A stretch of 21,660 nucleotides of DNA, taken from Clostridia bacterium. Its GTDB lineage: Bacteria; Bacillota_A; Clostridia; Oscillospirales; QAKW01. The notes under the pieces are model-generated. The model saw only the letters and a program-made list of their open reading frames with translations. It had not been told where the DNA came from and did not search any database. The stretch lies in the NCBI GenBank assembly GCA_017396865.1, contig JAFQKO010000063.1, positions 1-21,660 on the forward strand. Reading direction: 5' to 3'. The translations under genes were made by a program, and so were the position numbers. Below, piece after piece: positions 6,911 through 14,070 of this stretch. Position 1 is the stretch's first letter. Every line of letters begins with the position of its first letter.

Positions 6911-6923
6911 TGGAAAAAGTCAA
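6895..6923 (-). promoter_or_regulatory. Promoter of the SPFH-RHH operon
   Basis: On the minus strand TTGACT (6923-6918) and TAAAAT (6900-6895) are separated by 17 bp, about 35 bp upstream of the SPFH start codon. Confidence 0.75.
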
Positions 6924-7031
6924 GTTTTTTTCGATAAAACTTGCTTGTCTGTTAAAATTATACTTGTATTTTCGGATGAAATATGAGAAAATAATAGATG
7001 CTAATTTTGCATATAAATATAGGAGGCTTTT

Positions 7032-8405
7032 ATGAGCGAAAAAAGAAGTGGCTTTACCGGGCGGATCGGATTCGTTCTGGCGGCAGCCGGATCAGCGGTC
7101 GGCCTGGGTAATATCTGGCGGTTTCCGTATCTCGCCGAGCAATACGGCGGCGGTATTTTTCTGCTGGTTTATTTGATTTTGGCAATTACCTTCGGCTTTT
7201 CTTTGATGTGTGCCGAGATTGCCATCGGCAGAAAGACCGGCATGAGTGCGATTAGTGCCTTTGCAAAGCTGAATAAGAAATATTCCTTTATCGGCGTGCT
7301 GGCGGCAATTGTACCTGCCATCATCCTGCCCTATTATTCCGTTATCGGCGGCTGGGTTACCAAGTATTCCTTTGAATACTTTACCGGTGGTGCCCATGAA
7401 GTGGCGGGCGATAGCTTTTTCGGCAATTTCATCGGCAGCACCTGGGCGCCCTTGATCTTCTTCCTGATCTTTATCGGGATCACAGCGCTGGTCGTTATGG
7501 GCGGTGTGGAAAAGGGCGTCGAGAACGTCAGCAAATTCATGATGCCGATCTTGGTGATCTTGATTTTGATCATCGCAGGCTATACCCTCTTTGTTCCCGA
7601 GATCCGTAAGCATATCGGCGATTATTTCATCCCCGATTTCAGCAGCCTGACTGCGGGCAGCCTGGTGAAAACCATCCTCGGTGCCATGGGTCAGTTGTTC
7701 TATTCCATGTCGCTGGCCATGGGCATTATGATCACCTACGGCTCCTATATGAAAAAGGATAACCATATTGAAAAAGCGGTTCATCAGATCGAATGGTTCG
7801 ATACCGGTATTGCATTTTTAGCGGGCTTTATCATCGTCCCCGCAGCCGCTGCCTTTTCCGGTGGCGTCAATAATTCCGGTCCGGGCTTGATGTTTGCCAC
7901 GCTGCCGAAGGTTTTTGAAAAGATGCCCGGCGGCACCATCGTCGGCGCAGCCTTCTTCATTTTGGTGTTGTTTGCGGCGCTCACCTCCTCCATCTCCTTG
8001 ATGGAAACGGTGGTTTCGATCATCTGCGATAAGTTCAAGCTTAGCAGAATGAAGTCCTGTGTGATCGTTTTGATCGGCGCAATCCTGCTGGGCTTGCCCT
8101 CCTCGCTGGGCTTCGGCGTATGGTCGCATATCATGCCGCTCAATATGGATCTGCTCACCTTCTTCGACTTTATCAGCAATAGTGTGCTGATGCCCATCGT
8201 GGCGCTGCTCACCTGTATCTTCATTGGCTACGTCCTTAAGCCGAAGGCGTTGATCGATGAGATCGAGAAAAACGGTCGCTTTGGTGGGAAGGGCTTGTTC
8301 GTTGTTGTAATTAAATACTTTGCACCGGTCTGCATCATCGCAATTTTGGCTTCTTCGGTTGCCGATGGTTTGTTGAAGGCGTTTACCGGCGTAGGACTCT
8401 TCTAA
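7032..8405 (+). CDS. Sodium-dependent neurotransmitter-symporter family (NSS/SNF) transporter
   Basis: The 457-residue protein starts with the NSS first-helix signature: FVLAAAGSAVGLGNIWRFPY with the unwound GSAVGLGN segment that holds sodium and substrate, then EQYGGGIFLLVYL. About 11 to 12 membrane helices follow, including the SISLMETVVS region near residue 325 that matches the helix 8 sodium site (serine-rich). Bacterial members of this LeuT-fold family import amino acids, for instance tryptophan or branched-chain residues, using the sodium gradient; the exact substrate cannot be read. AGGAGG lies at 7021-7026. It is a single-gene unit between divergent SPFH and a strong terminator. No clean promoter was seen in the AT-rich upstream stretch. 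Confidence 0.93.
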   Translation: MSEKRSGFTGRIGFVLAAAGSAVGLGNIWRFPYLAEQYGGGIFLLVYLILAITFGFSLMCAEIAIGRKTGMSAISAFAKLNKKYSFIGVLAAIVPAIILPYYSVIGGWVTKYSFEYFTGGAHEVAGDSFFGNFIGSTWAPLIFFLIFIGITALVVMGGVEKGVENVSKFMMPILVILILIIAGYTLFVPEIRKHIGDYFIPDFSSLTAGSLVKTILGAMGQLFYSMSLAMGIMITYGSYMKKDNHIEKAVHQIEWFDTGIAFLAGFIIVPAAAAFSGGVNNSGPGLMFATLPKVFEKMPGGTIVGAAFFILVLFAALTSSISLMETVVSIICDKFKLSRMKSCVIVLIGAILLGLPSSLGFGVWSHIMPLNMDLLTFFDFISNSVLMPIVALLTCIFIGYVLKPKALIDEIEKNGRFGGKGLFVVVIKYFAPVCIIAILASSVADGLLKAFTGVGLF

Positions 8406-8415
8406 AGATAAAACG

Positions 8416-8450
8416 AACTCCCGCAATGCTTGGCATTGCGGGAGTTTTTT
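8416..8450 (+). terminator. Terminator of the NSS transporter gene
   Basis: AACTCCCGCAATGC and GCATTGCGGGAGTT form a perfect 14-bp stem with a three-base loop, followed by TTTT. Confidence 0.93.
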
Positions 8451-8451
8451 A

Positions 8452-8488
8452 TGTAAAAATAAAGCCCTTGTTTTGCAACAAGGGCTTT
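8452..8488 (-). terminator. Terminator of the minus-strand small membrane protein gene
   Basis: AAAGCCCTTGTT and AACAAGGGCTTT (8461-8488) pair with a TTGC loop; on the minus strand a T-rich run follows at 8460-8452. Together with 8416-8450 it separates two convergent units. Confidence 0.82.
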
Positions 8489-8498
8489 TGGAACGAAC

Positions 8499-8699
8499 TC
8501 AGGCAACGACTTCTTCTTCGTCGTCCAGATCTTCAAAATCGTCGAAATCATCGAAATCGGTTTCGAAGGCCAGATCCGAAGGGGCAATTTCGGCTTTCTT
8601 CTTCTTTTTAGCGATGTGCTTCAGAAGCAGAACCGTAGCAACCGTTGCTGCGATTACGCTCAGAATAACGGAGATAACAATGATCTGATTTTTTTTCAT
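8499..8699 (-). CDS. Small single-pass membrane protein with acidic tail
   Basis: The 66-residue protein has one hydrophobic helix (about 5-26, IIVISVILSVIAATVATVLLL), then a lysine cluster KHIAKKKKK that should sit at the cytoplasmic face, and a very acidic, phenylalanine-spaced tail FETDFDDFDDFEDLDDEEE. The order places the acidic tail in the cytoplasm. The family is not recognised; the repeated FDD units suggest a docking or charge-based interaction. AAAGGGG precedes the ATG, a promoter lies at 8741-8769 and a terminator follows, so it is a complete single-gene unit and likely real despite its size. Confidence 0.75.
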   Translation of the reverse strand: MKKNQIIVISVILSVIAATVATVLLLKHIAKKKKKAEIAPSDLAFETDFDDFDDFEDLDDEEEVVA

Positions 8700-8740
8700 G
8701 GTACGAATACCCCTTTCGTTGAATTTATCTACTTAACAAT

Positions 8741-8769
8741 ATTTTAACATAACTTTTTTCAAAAATCAA
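8741..8769 (-). promoter_or_regulatory. Promoter of the small acidic-tail membrane protein
   Basis: On the minus strand TTGATT (8769-8764) and TAAAAT (8746-8741) are 17 bp apart. The -35 box overlaps the stop codon of the upstream GtrA-like gene. Confidence 0.7.
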
Positions 8770-9209
8770 TCATTTTTAAAGATAAAAAATTGATAGATAA
8801 TGAAATAAATAAATTCGATCATAAATCGAAGGGCATAAATGACGGCGATTCCCATCCAGCCGCTCACCAGCCCGCCTACAAAATTGATGATTTCCATCAT
8901 AACGAGGGTCACCATCGTGATCGCCATAATGGCAATCATCAGCTGGCGCGCCACGTAGAAGAAGGGGGCACCGTATTGCCGATAAACCCAATATTTTAAG
9001 ATAAAGAATAGAATGGGAAAGCGAACCAAGAAAACGATGAAATCCAGCGATTCTGGCTTCACAAAGAACCGTGCGATCAAATAGATCACCAATGCGGTTA
9101 CCAGCGCGGCAATCGCATAGCGCAGCACCTCGCCCTTGCGGGCAACCAGCGCATCGTAAAATTTATCGGAAAGGCGATGCGGATTTTTCTTTTGATTGGT
9201 TTTGGCCAT
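8766..9209 (-). CDS. GtrA-like four-helix membrane protein
   Basis: The 147-residue protein has four predicted membrane helices in two similar halves. Each half ends in an aromatic-basic motif: FFILKYWVYRQY in the first and FIYFIIYQFFIFKND at the C-terminus, matching the repeated pattern of GtrA-type proteins, which help move or use undecaprenyl-linked sugars in cell-surface polysaccharide work. That assignment rests on pattern only. The start at 9209 is chosen because AGGAG lies just before it and an extended -10 promoter lies at 9243-9251; an upstream in-frame ATG at 9311 would begin before that promoter and is rejected. Confidence 0.65.
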   Translation of the reverse strand: MAKTNQKKNPHRLSDKFYDALVARKGEVLRYAIAALVTALVIYLIARFFVKPESLDFIVFLVRFPILFFILKYWVYRQYGAPFFYVARQLMIAIMAITMVTLVMMEIINFVGGLVSGWMGIAVIYALRFMIEFIYFIIYQFFIFKND

Positions 9210-9242
9210 GGCTTTTTCTCCTGTTTTGATTGAGATGCTCCT

Positions 9243-9251
9243 ATTATAACA
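9243..9251 (-). promoter_or_regulatory. Extended -10 promoter of the GtrA-like gene
   Basis: On the minus strand the sequence TGTTATAAT combines a perfect -10 box with an upstream TG. The -35 is weak (TTTTCA, 17 bp upstream), as is usual for extended -10 promoters. An imperfect hairpin AGGGCTGCA/TGTAGCCCT lies further upstream. Confidence 0.6.
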
Positions 9252-9431
9252 TAAAAAAACGCAGATGAAAAGGGCTACACTAAAAATAATGCAGCCCTCT
9301 TCACCAAACAAAAGAGAAATATGAAAAGTGTCGCAAGATCCATTTCCGACCTGCTACGCTTATAGTATAACCGATAAATGTGAAAATAGTGTGAACGCGG
9401 GGTAAAGAGTTTTCAAAAAAAGAATGAACGA

Positions 9432-9460
9432 TTGACTTTTGTGTTCAAAAGGGGTATACT
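9432..9460 (+). promoter_or_regulatory. Promoter of the Mrp gene
   Basis: TTGACT (9432-9437) and TATACT (9455-9460) are spaced by 17 bp. The preceding 9252-9431 stretch holds no gene. Confidence 0.82.
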
Positions 9461-9495
9461 TTGTTAAGATTATTAAATGTAAGGAAGTGTATAAA

Positions 9496-10320
9496 ATGGG
9501 ATGCACACATAATTGTGATACCTGCTCCTCCAACTGCTCCGGTAAGGGCGCAGAGAAGGAGAGCCTCATGGAAAAGCCCCATGAGCTGAGTAACGTAAAA
9601 AAGATCATCGGTGTTGTCAGCGGTAAGGGCGGCGTCGGAAAAAGCATGGTCACCTCGCTGGCGGCCGTTGCGATGCAGCGCCGCGGGTTCCGCACCGCCG
9701 TTTTGGATGCGGATATTACCGGCCCCTCCATCCCCAAGGCCTTCGGTCTTTCGGGCAAGCGGGCAGAGTCCAACGGTGAGGCGCTGTTCCCCGTGACCTC
9801 TAAAATGGGTACCCAGATCATGAGCGTTAACCTCCTGCTGGAGGATGAAAATGCGCCGGTCGTCTGGCGTGGGCCCGTCATTGCAGGCGCGGTCAAGCAG
9901 TTCTGGACCGACGTGATCTGGAACGACGTCGACTATATGTTCGTCGATATGCCTCCCGGCACCGGCGACGTACCCCTGACGGTGTTCCAGTCCCTGCCTG
10001 TTGACGGCATCATCGTTGTTACCTCTCCGCAGGATCTGGTTTCGATGATCGTCAATAAGGCGGTCAAGATGGCCGAGATGATGAATATTCCCATCCTCGG
10101 TATTGTGGAAAACTACAGCTATCTGCGTTGCCCCGATTGCGGTAAGGAGATCAAGGTCTTTGGCGAAAGCCATCTGGAGTCGGTTGCGAAGGAGCATAAG
10201 CTGCAGGTTCTGGCTAAGCTTCCCATCGATCCCGAGCTGGCAAGCCTTTGCGATCAGGGCATGATCGAGCTTTATGAAGGCGATTATGCCGAGAGCATTG
10301 CGGATTATTTGATGCAGTGA
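9496..10320 (+). CDS. mrp: Mrp/NBP35-family iron-sulfur cluster carrier ATPase
   Basis: The 274-residue protein carries a deviant Walker A motif GKGGVGKS (43-50), DADITGPSIPK, the MPPGTGD segment and a CPDC pair (Cys212, Cys215) that, by family knowledge, binds a bridging 4Fe-4S cluster at the dimer interface. It also has an N-terminal cysteine cluster C-x3-C-x2-C-x3-C (Cys3, 7, 10, 14), as in NBP35-like members. The protein should hold and hand over Fe-S clusters in the cytoplasm in an ATP-dependent way. The start at 9496 is fixed by AAGGAAG at 9481; an earlier in-frame ATG at 9439 lies inside the promoter. Its neighbours, a glycyl-radical enzyme and a three-cluster activase, are heavy users of Fe-S clusters. 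Confidence 0.92.
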   Translation: MGCTHNCDTCSSNCSGKGAEKESLMEKPHELSNVKKIIGVVSGKGGVGKSMVTSLAAVAMQRRGFRTAVLDADITGPSIPKAFGLSGKRAESNGEALFPVTSKMGTQIMSVNLLLEDENAPVVWRGPVIAGAVKQFWTDVIWNDVDYMFVDMPPGTGDVPLTVFQSLPVDGIIVVTSPQDLVSMIVNKAVKMAEMMNIPILGIVENYSYLRCPDCGKEIKVFGESHLESVAKEHKLQVLAKLPIDPELASLCDQGMIELYEGDYAESIADYLMQ

Positions 10321-10358
10321 AAAAAGCCGCCGGCCCATGGAGGCTTGGCGGCTTTTTT
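10320..10358 (+). terminator. Terminator or attenuator between mrp and the glycyl-radical enzyme
   Basis: AAAAAAGCCGCC pairs with GGCGGCTTTTTT, a perfect 12-bp stem with a 15-base loop. The T run ends one base before the GGAG ribosome-binding site of the next gene. No promoter is visible in the 12 bp that follow, so the next two genes must depend on read-through or on a promoter inside mrp. Confidence 0.85.
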
Positions 10359-10370
10359 GGAGAACGTGTG

Positions 10371-12533
10371 ATGACAGAGCGAATCAAGCGATTACATGAA
10401 CAATGTAAAAAACGCGGAGAAGCAGGTTTGCCGCTCCATTTTCAGGCGGATTTGCATGCGTCGGCCCTCGGTCGGTTTGCAAGCCTGCCCCATGGGGAAA
10501 AGCTGGCGCGGGCGATGGGCTATGCCATTGAGAATATGGACGTTTTTGCCTATGAGGATGATCGGCTCGGCGGGCGGGTCTGCTATTATCGAGAGAACGA
10601 GAAAAAGCCGAGCGGCTATTGTGCGGAGCTGGATTGTGATACACCTGCCAACGAAGCCTTTCGGCGGAAATGCCCCGATGCAGACGTGCTTCAAAGGAAT
10701 AAACTGATTCATATATCTGTCAAGGGTCATATCTCCTGGCGGTATGATCGGATCTTGAAATTGGGCGTGAGCGGCTTCAAAACGCAGGTGGAAGGATATC
10801 TTTCCAAAGCAAAAGATGCCGAGGCGAAGGAATTCTACGAGGGTGTTTTGATCCTGCTGGACGCGATGCTTGCCTTCAACGATAAGCATATTGCCGCCTA
10901 TGAACAGCTCGGGAATTTTGAACTGGCCGAGCGGATGAAGCGGGTGCCCCGCTATCCTGCCGAGAGCTTTCGGGATGCGGTGCAGGCGTATTTTATGCAG
11001 CATATCGTTGTCATGCGGGAGAATCCATACGGCGGCAACAGTCCCGGGCGGCTGGACTATTATTTGTGGCCCTATCTGAAAAAGGACTTGAAAAAGGGCG
11101 TATGCACCCTTGAAGAGGCAAGAGAGATCATCGATGAGCTGTTTCTGCGCATCGATGAACGGATCCATAATAAGGATGGTTGGGCTGAAACCATCCTCGT
11201 TGGGGGAACAGCGCCCGACGGAGCTTCGGCGATCAATCCCTTGACTTATATCATGGTGCGATCGCTCATGGAGCTCAATATCACCCATCCGCTTGTGTAC
11301 ATCCGCCTGCCCAAGGATCCGCCCAAGGAGATTCTGGACCTTTGTGCGGACTATCTGATGGCGGGCAATAACCGCGCTCAGATCCTCTCCGATCCGCCCA
11401 TTATGGAGGCACTGATGAACGTTGGCGTTCCCTATGAGGATGCGGTCGATTATTTTTGCGGCGGTTGCATGGAGATCGGTGTGCAGGGTAAGAATTCCGA
11501 TCTGCTGTACGTCGGCTGGGTCAACACGGCGAAGATGCTGGAACTGATGATTACCGGCGGAACTTGCCTTAAAACGGGGGAGACGCTGCCCTGCTTCCAA
11601 AGCGAAAAGGGCTTGGCGGGCTATTCTGATTTCGAGCGCTTTTACGTAGATTTCCTGAAGGAAGCCAAGCGGCTGATCCATCTTGGCCTGAGCTATCAGG
11701 ACGATTGCAGCTACTATGCCGAAAAGAATCGCCCTGCCTATCTGTTATCTTCGATGATGGACGATTGCCTGGCGCGCGGCCGCAATATGCACGGCGGTGG
11801 CGCCCGATACCACGATTACGGCGGAACTCCGCTGGCCTTGCCCAATACGATCGATTCACTTTTGGCGATCAAGCTGGCGGTGTTTGAGCAAAGGCTTTGC
11901 TCGGCCGAAGAATTGATCGCGGCATTGAAGGCGGATTACAAGGGCTATGAACCGCTGCAGCTGCAGCTGAAGCAACTGCCGAAATACGGGATGGACAACG
12001 ACGAGGCAGATGCCTTCGCTGCCCACGTGATGCGGGATTTCACCGAGATGTATCATTCCTTTACCACCCGCCACGGCGGGAAGGGCAAACCGGTCATTCT
12101 GACCTTTACCTATGCACCGGAGGCTGCGGCCATGCTCGGTGCACGGGCAGACGGCAACCATGCGGGAGCAATGGTTGCCCACGGAATAACGCCTCAGGCC
12201 TCGGCAATGACCAAAGGGATCACCGCAGCAGTCAACTCGCTGGGAAAGATGCCCCATGAAGCGTTCTCAGGCGGCGCCTCGACCATGTGGGATTTCGATA
12301 GTTCCTGGGTGAATGAGGATATTATCCGTGCGGTGCTTTGCACCTTTATTGAAAAGGGCGGACAGATCTTTCAGGGAAATACCACCTCGGTGGAGGATCT
12401 GGTCAAGGCGAAGGATGATCCCGATAACTACCGGCATCTGATCGTGCGGGTGGGCGGCTATTCGGCGCGGTTTGTAAATCTGAGCAGTAAGCTGCAGGAT
12501 GAGATCATCGGCAGAATACGGCATAAAGGATAA
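10371..12533 (+). CDS. Glycyl-radical enzyme (pyruvate formate-lyase superfamily), substrate unknown
   Basis: The 720-residue protein has both defining sites: the catalytic thiyl Cys366 in FCGGCMEIG and the radical Gly696 in VRVGGYSARF, 24 residues from the C-terminus. Cys-x-Glu (Glu368) resembles the eliminase/dehydratase branch (glycerol, choline, hydroxyproline enzymes) rather than pyruvate formate-lyase. The Asp that lies 14 residues after the Cys in glycerol dehydratase is Tyr380 here, so a diol substrate is doubtful. It is shorter than the usual 780-850 residues. The start at 10371 is set by GGAG at 10359-10362; an earlier in-frame ATG at 10317 lies in the terminator stem. The activase follows after 9 bp. 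Such enzymes work only without oxygen. Confidence 0.92.
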   Translation: MTERIKRLHEQCKKRGEAGLPLHFQADLHASALGRFASLPHGEKLARAMGYAIENMDVFAYEDDRLGGRVCYYRENEKKPSGYCAELDCDTPANEAFRRKCPDADVLQRNKLIHISVKGHISWRYDRILKLGVSGFKTQVEGYLSKAKDAEAKEFYEGVLILLDAMLAFNDKHIAAYEQLGNFELAERMKRVPRYPAESFRDAVQAYFMQHIVVMRENPYGGNSPGRLDYYLWPYLKKDLKKGVCTLEEAREIIDELFLRIDERIHNKDGWAETILVGGTAPDGASAINPLTYIMVRSLMELNITHPLVYIRLPKDPPKEILDLCADYLMAGNNRAQILSDPPIMEALMNVGVPYEDAVDYFCGGCMEIGVQGKNSDLLYVGWVNTAKMLELMITGGTCLKTGETLPCFQSEKGLAGYSDFERFYVDFLKEAKRLIHLGLSYQDDCSYYAEKNRPAYLLSSMMDDCLARGRNMHGGGARYHDYGGTPLALPNTIDSLLAIKLAVFEQRLCSAEELIAALKADYKGYEPLQLQLKQLPKYGMDNDEADAFAAHVMRDFTEMYHSFTTRHGGKGKPVILTFTYAPEAAAMLGARADGNHAGAMVAHGITPQASAMTKGITAAVNSLGKMPHEAFSGGASTMWDFDSSWVNEDIIRAVLCTFIEKGGQIFQGNTTSVEDLVKAKDDPDNYRHLIVRVGGYSARFVNLSSKLQDEIIGRIRHKG

Positions 12534-12542
12534 AGGTGAACC

Positions 12543-13457
12543 ATGGAAGGAACCGTTTTTGATATTCAACGCTTTTGCATCCATGACGGGCCGGGGATCC
12601 GTACCACCGTGTTTTTAAAGGGCTGTCCCTTGCGGTGCATCTGGTGCCATAACCCCGAATCGCAGAGGCAGGAATCGGAGCTGGCATACTATCCTCAAAA
12701 ATGTATCGGATGTGGGGCTTGCGTTACCGCCTGCCCGAACGGCTGCCATCAAATCGGTGCTGAGGGGCATCGCTTGGAGCGTAAGGCTTGCGTTCGGTGC
12801 GGTCGTTGCGCCGAAAGCTGCGTTGCAAACGCCTTGGAGCAGCTCGGCAGAACCGAAACGGTCGAAGCGGTGCTGGAGGAAGTGCTGCGGGATTGTGCCT
12901 TTTATCAGAATTCGGGCGGTGGGCTTACCGTTTCGGGCGGCGAGCCGCTGATGCAAAGCGAGTTTTTGCTTGCATTGCTGAAGGGCGCCAAGGCGGCGGG
13001 GCTGCATACCTGCATTGAAACCTGCGGTTATGCGTCCCAAGAAACCATCCGCAAGGTGGCGCAGTATACTGATCTCTTTTTGTTTGATGTCAAGGAAACC
13101 GAAGAGGAGCGCCACCGGAAGCTGACCGGTGTGCCCTTTGCCTCGATTTTGGAAAATTTGAAGCTTTTGGATTCCTTGGGCGCAAAAATCATTCTGCGCT
13201 GTCCCTTGGTTCCGGAAATCAACGTACGGGACGCTCATCTTGCGGAAATTGCCCGTATTGCGGCGAGCTTAGAGCACGTTCAAGAGGTCAACGTGATGGC
13301 CTATCATCGGCTGGGGAACGGCAAATACGATGCCCTTGGTAAGCAAAATAAAATGAGCGGTCGTGAGGCCATGACCGAGGAACAAAAGAAAGCGTGTATC
13401 GAAGCGATTATCGCGCATATAAAAGAAATAACCGAAAAAGAAATCAAAGTTTGCTAA
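12543..13457 (+). CDS. Glycyl-radical enzyme activating protein (radical SAM, three Fe-S clusters)
   Basis: The 304-residue protein has the radical SAM motif C-x3-C-x2-C as GCPLRCIWCHNPE (Cys28, Cys32, Cys35) and the SGGEPL motif that binds the methionine of SAM. Between them lies a ferredoxin-like insert with two clusters of C-x2-C-x2-C-x3-C type: Cys54-57-60-64 and Cys83-86-89-93. It should cleave SAM and pull a hydrogen from Gly696 of the partner enzyme encoded just upstream. The insert is typical of activases of the eliminase-type enzymes, not of the short PflA. Ribosome-binding site AAAGGTGA precedes the start. The stop codon directly abuts a MITE-like element, which thus lies at the very end of the operon. 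Confidence 0.94.
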   Translation: MEGTVFDIQRFCIHDGPGIRTTVFLKGCPLRCIWCHNPESQRQESELAYYPQKCIGCGACVTACPNGCHQIGAEGHRLERKACVRCGRCAESCVANALEQLGRTETVEAVLEEVLRDCAFYQNSGGGLTVSGGEPLMQSEFLLALLKGAKAAGLHTCIETCGYASQETIRKVAQYTDLFLFDVKETEEERHRKLTGVPFASILENLKLLDSLGAKIILRCPLVPEINVRDAHLAEIARIAASLEHVQEVNVMAYHRLGNGKYDALGKQNKMSGREAMTEEQKKACIEAIIAHIKEITEKEIKVC

Positions 13458-13740
13458 TTAGGGCGGTGCACCATAGTGATAACTCGCTTAAAAATCGTCC
13501 TTTTTGCGTCAATACTGCATTAAAAGACCACGGTACGCGACAGCGTACCGTGGTCTTTTGCTTTGTCTGACACAAAAATGCCTGATTTTTAAGAGCTTTG
13601 CAGTTTTGCCGCTGCAGATTTTTCTCGCAAGGATGGCTTGAAACCGCAGGAATACTGTCGTATTTCAAGGTTGAAAAACATGCTTGCGTGGAAAAAGATC
13701 AAGGCAAAGCCGGGGTTCACACTGTGGTGCACCGCCCTAA
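13458..13740. mobile_element. MITE-like element, 283 bp, 21-bp terminal inverted repeats
   Basis: The left end (13458-13478, TTAGGGCGGTGCACCATAGT then G) and the right end (13720-13740) are reverse complements with a single mismatch; similarity continues weakly a few bases inward. No transposase or convincing ORF lies inside. The interior holds a perfect 17-bp hairpin (13522-13559) and an imperfect one with CTTGAAA/TTTCAAG arms. This architecture fits a non-autonomous element mobilised by a transposase elsewhere. No clear target duplication is visible: the flanks are GCTAA on the left and GGGGT on the right. It also fills the space between two convergent genes and may act as their terminator. 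Confidence 0.75.
13522..13559. terminator. Perfect 17-bp bidirectional hairpin inside the MITE-like element
   Basis: AAAAGACCACGGTACGC and GCGTACCGTGGTCTTTT are exact reverse complements with a GACA loop. With A and T runs at the ends it can stop transcription both from the activase gene and from the XRE gene on the other strand. Confidence 0.78.
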
Positions 13741-13767
13741 GGGGTACTTTTTTCAGCATTAATGGCC

Positions 13768-13974
13768 TTATTTTTGAAATTCTTCACCTCGGATTAAATA
13801 ATCAATCGATACATTGAAGTATTGCGAGAGTTTTAATAGCATTGCGATATCCGGGCTGCGTTTTCCGCTTTCATAATAGGAAATGGATTCTCTGCTGATG
13901 GCGAGGTCTAATGCAACCTTTAACTGACTGTAACCTTTTTTCTTTCGAATTAACTTTAGTCCTTTCATTTCCAT
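13768..13974 (-). CDS. XRE-family helix-turn-helix repressor
   Basis: The 68-residue protein is almost only a Cro/CI-type DNA-binding domain: GLKLIRKKKGYSQLKVALDLAISRESISYYESGKRSPDIAMLLKLSQYFNVSIDYLIRGEE. The turn between YSQLKVALDLAIS and the recognition helix RESISYYESG is canonical. The start at 13974 is chosen for its AAGGAGG site; an upstream in-frame ATG at 14040 would place the coding region across the promoter and operator. It is transcribed away from the lipoprotein gene at 14071, and the shared intergenic region carries two dyads with TGTNACA cores, so it probably represses both itself and the lipoprotein gene. Confidence 0.88.
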   Translation of the reverse strand: MEMKGLKLIRKKKGYSQLKVALDLAISRESISYYESGKRSPDIAMLLKLSQYFNVSIDYLIRGEEFQK

Positions 13975-13989
13975 AAAATAAAAACCTCC

Positions 13990-14018
13990 TTGACAAGATT
14001 GTAACATTGTGTTACAAT
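13990..14018 (+). promoter_or_regulatory. Promoter of the Cys-rich lipoprotein gene
   Basis: TTGACA (13990-13995) and TACAAT (14013-14018) are 17 bp apart. The -10 box is one arm of the palindromic operator; because the dyad is symmetric, TACAAT also appears on the minus strand (14003-13998), facing the XRE gene. Confidence 0.82.
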
Positions 14019-14042
14019 CAAAAATGTAACAATTTGTCACAT
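13997..14042. promoter_or_regulatory. Two palindromic operators with TGTNACA cores
   Basis: Operator 1 (13997-14019) is GATTGTAACA-TTG-TGTTACAATC, a perfect dyad of 10-bp arms filling the promoter spacer. Operator 2 (14024-14042) is ATGTAACA-ATT-TGTCACAT, the same design with one mismatch and the same 3-bp centre. The centres are 25 bp apart. Their position between a repressor gene and its divergent neighbour supports a role as binding sites of the XRE protein. Confidence 0.7.
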
Positions 14043-14070
14043 ATTGCGTGACGGTTAGGAGGAAAAAATT

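Noticed and set aside
9210..9311. N-terminal extension of the GtrA-like protein
   Set aside because: The extended -10 promoter at 9243-9251 lies within it, and AGGAG precedes the ATG at 9209.
10392..11681. 429-codon open frame on the minus strand
   Set aside because: It is antisense to the glycyl-radical enzyme, which has both catalytic motifs; no ribosome-binding site or family signal is seen.
13975..14040. N-terminal extension of the XRE protein
   Set aside because: It would translate the operator and promoter region; AAGGAGG supports the start at 13974.
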